NCBI GenBank assembly: GCA_016946835.1
Contig: JACVTC010000047.1
Span: 516,001 to 580,000 of the forward strand
Reading direction: 5' to 3'
DNA from: Neocallimastix lanati (nom. inval.)
Taxonomy: Eukaryota > Neocallimastigomycota > Neocallimastigomycetes > Neocallimastigales > Neocallimastigaceae
DNA: 64,000 nucleotides
The translations under genes and the position numbers were made by a program. Every line of letters starts with the position of its first letter. Position 1 is the stretch's first letter. Shown here piece by piece: positions 62,698-64,000 of this stretch. The notes under the pieces are model-generated. The model was not told the origin of the DNA and did no database searches. It saw only the letters and a program-made list of their open reading frames with translations.

Positions 62698-63469
62698 ATT
62701 GGAATTTTAAGAAATGAATACACCAGTATCAATATTAATGATTTCGTAAAAAGTAAGAGTTATCAGTTCCAAGAGTACTTACACAATGAACGTAAAACGT
62801 CAAGATAAAGAATTATAGGTAATTCAAACTATCCTTTTGATATATATGATGATTAAGATATAAACATAGATAATGAAAAAGAAAAAGAAAAAATAATAAA
62901 TATATAGACATCGGAACTTTATACATATGTCGACTCCAACTTAGAAAAGGAAATCACCGAGACAACAAAAAAGTCCAATACACCCAAAGGATGAAGCTAA
63001 TAATTGCTTATTATTTGGTTTACAAAATTGAACTTAGCATCGAAACCAACCTGGACTTAAGCCATTGTAAGTTATCTAAATAACGGTTTGCCAGAAAATG
63101 ATAAAGGTAAAAATAAATAAATATTTTATATTCAAAAAATGAATATTGAAATATTTTCACCAGAATCTAATACCTAAATATCATAATAAAGTTAAATAAA
63201 ATATACTTAATCAATATAAAAAAGACTTACATGATATAGGTTCTGGAAATGATGGAGATACTCATAAATAGAAACACTTTAGAATTATTGTGTATGTTGA
63301 ACCAGGTACTTCGTAATTAAAATATTTTTAGGAAAGAATAGAAAAATTGGATTTTAAGAATCGTATCATCATATATCCAAATACTATTCAAAACATTAAA
63401 TTAAAAAGACTCGCTTAATATTGCTATGTGATTTTTTATCCTTAACAATTTTAACTATAGTGCTATTGA
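62698..63469 (+). pseudogene. coding-like relic broken by TAA/TAG codons, unknown protein
   Basis: Less AT-rich patch. Frame 62698-62991 (98 codons) has no TGA and three TAA/TAG (62806, 62854, 62905); pieces read NDFVKSKSYQFQEYLHNERK, SNYPFDIYDD and TSELYTYVDSNLEKEITETT. From 62991 another frame gives MKLIIAYYLVYKIELSIETN. Frame 63143-63466 (108 codons) has eight TAA/TAG and ends at TGA 63467; pieces read HFRIIVYVEPGTS, ERIEKLDFKNRIIIYPNTIQ and YCYVIFYP. I recognise no family. Either a pseudogene decayed by C-to-T change at Gln codons, or DNA from an organism reading TAA/TAG as Gln. Confidence 0.45.
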
Positions 63470-63597
63470 GAAGATGTTGAAAAACATTAGTTAAAATATC
63501 AACTGTATATTTTTTTTTTTTTTTTTTTGAACGCAGCTCCTTAAATGGTAATATCAATTCTTCTTTTATAAAATAATAATCCTATATTGATTGTAAA

Positions 63598-63762
63598 ATG
63601 AATAAATTTATAGCTTTATTCAAGAAAACTTCACCAGTCTATCTGATTGGAGTTCTTAGATATTCACACAAGGTATGCGATAATAACATGTACCTTTATA
63701 TCAATCAATCCTTTCATTTGAATATTTTTGAATATACTATGTCTATAAATATTTATAGTTGA
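63598..63762 (+). other. short coding-like frame, 54 codons
   Basis: ATG to TGA: MNKFIALFKKTSPVYLIGVL then RYSHKVCDNNMYLYINQSFH. It uses GTC, CTG, CTT and CAC codons unusual for the surrounding spacer. A GTATGC donor-like site follows SHK. It could be the continuation of the 62698-63469 relic or an exon of something running right. Not assignable. Confidence 0.25.
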
Positions 63763-64000
63763 ATATTTCTCTTAAGTAAAATTGGTATGATATAATAATT
63801 TACAATAGTATAGATATTATACTTAAAATATAATTGTATATATCTTAGAATATAATATTATAATATATACAGTAAAGTGATTTTTAGTATAATATTAATA
63901 ATACCTATCTAAATATTCCAATATATTTATATAAATTAAAATAAAAATTAAAATAGTATACAATGAATAACAAAGTTGTTTTAATAATCTTCATCATTAC
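63763..64000. other. AT-rich end of window
   Basis: No recognisable feature. TATAAT-like and AATATA runs only. Confidence 0.4.

Overview
The window is extremely AT-rich eukaryotic nuclear DNA with intron-rich genes (GT..AG introns, mostly 70-250 bp), long homopolymers and perfect microsatellites, and mixed transposon relics. A transcription factor with a fungal-type middle homology region, a fungal-looking cytosolic Hsp70 and the sequence style suggest an anaerobic gut fungus (Neocallimastigomycota). That placement is inferred from style and gene content, not measured. The exon models below were built by eye. Each complete multi-exon model sums to a whole number of codons, which supports the junctions.

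Layout. 1-1440 (+): 3' part of a RecQ helicase (the gene starts before the window). 2694-10154 (+): a 1792-residue FG nucleoporin of the Nup159/Nup214 class with two RanBP2-type zinc fingers. 10155-13581: 3' repeats, a decayed Ty1/copia reverse-transcriptase fragment, copy 1 of an unnamed dispersed coding repeat (family A), and a TTTTA satellite. 13582-19725 (-): a GRAM-GRAM-TBC-EF-hand Rab GAP of the TBC1D9 class. 19726-24590: long gene-poor AT spacer. 24591-26555 (-): intronless cytosolic Hsp70. 26556-28527: spacer with a LINE-end relic. 28528-37385 (-): MON2-like Golgi/endosome protein in 17 exons.

37386-46098 is accessory: a ~414-bp pure TAT array, a Ty1/copia integrase relic, a Ty3/gypsy integrase relic, a MULE-type DNA transposon with ~90-100-bp terminal inverted repeats that breaks the gypsy reading frame, and family A copy 2. 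46099-49660 (+): a fungal transcription-factor-like protein with no recognisable zinc cluster. 50385-51605 (-): 5'-truncated LINE relic. 51727-52790: a TTTTA satellite sharing its spacer unit with the one at 12.2 kb. 53009-56239 (-): protein disulfide isomerase with signal peptide and KDEL but a degenerate first active site. 58600-59265 (-): family A copy 3. 60057-60941 (-): a charged/GYGP/GFNGQ low-complexity protein. 62698-63762: relic sequence whose in-frame stops are almost all TAA/TAG.

The cellular genes are unlinked housekeeping functions (DNA repair, nuclear pore, Rab/Golgi trafficking, ER folding, chaperone), and I see no operon-like system. The strongest oddities are the nucleoporin domain mix, the PDI active sites, the zinc-cluster-free transcription factor, and the TAA/TAG-rich relic at the right end.
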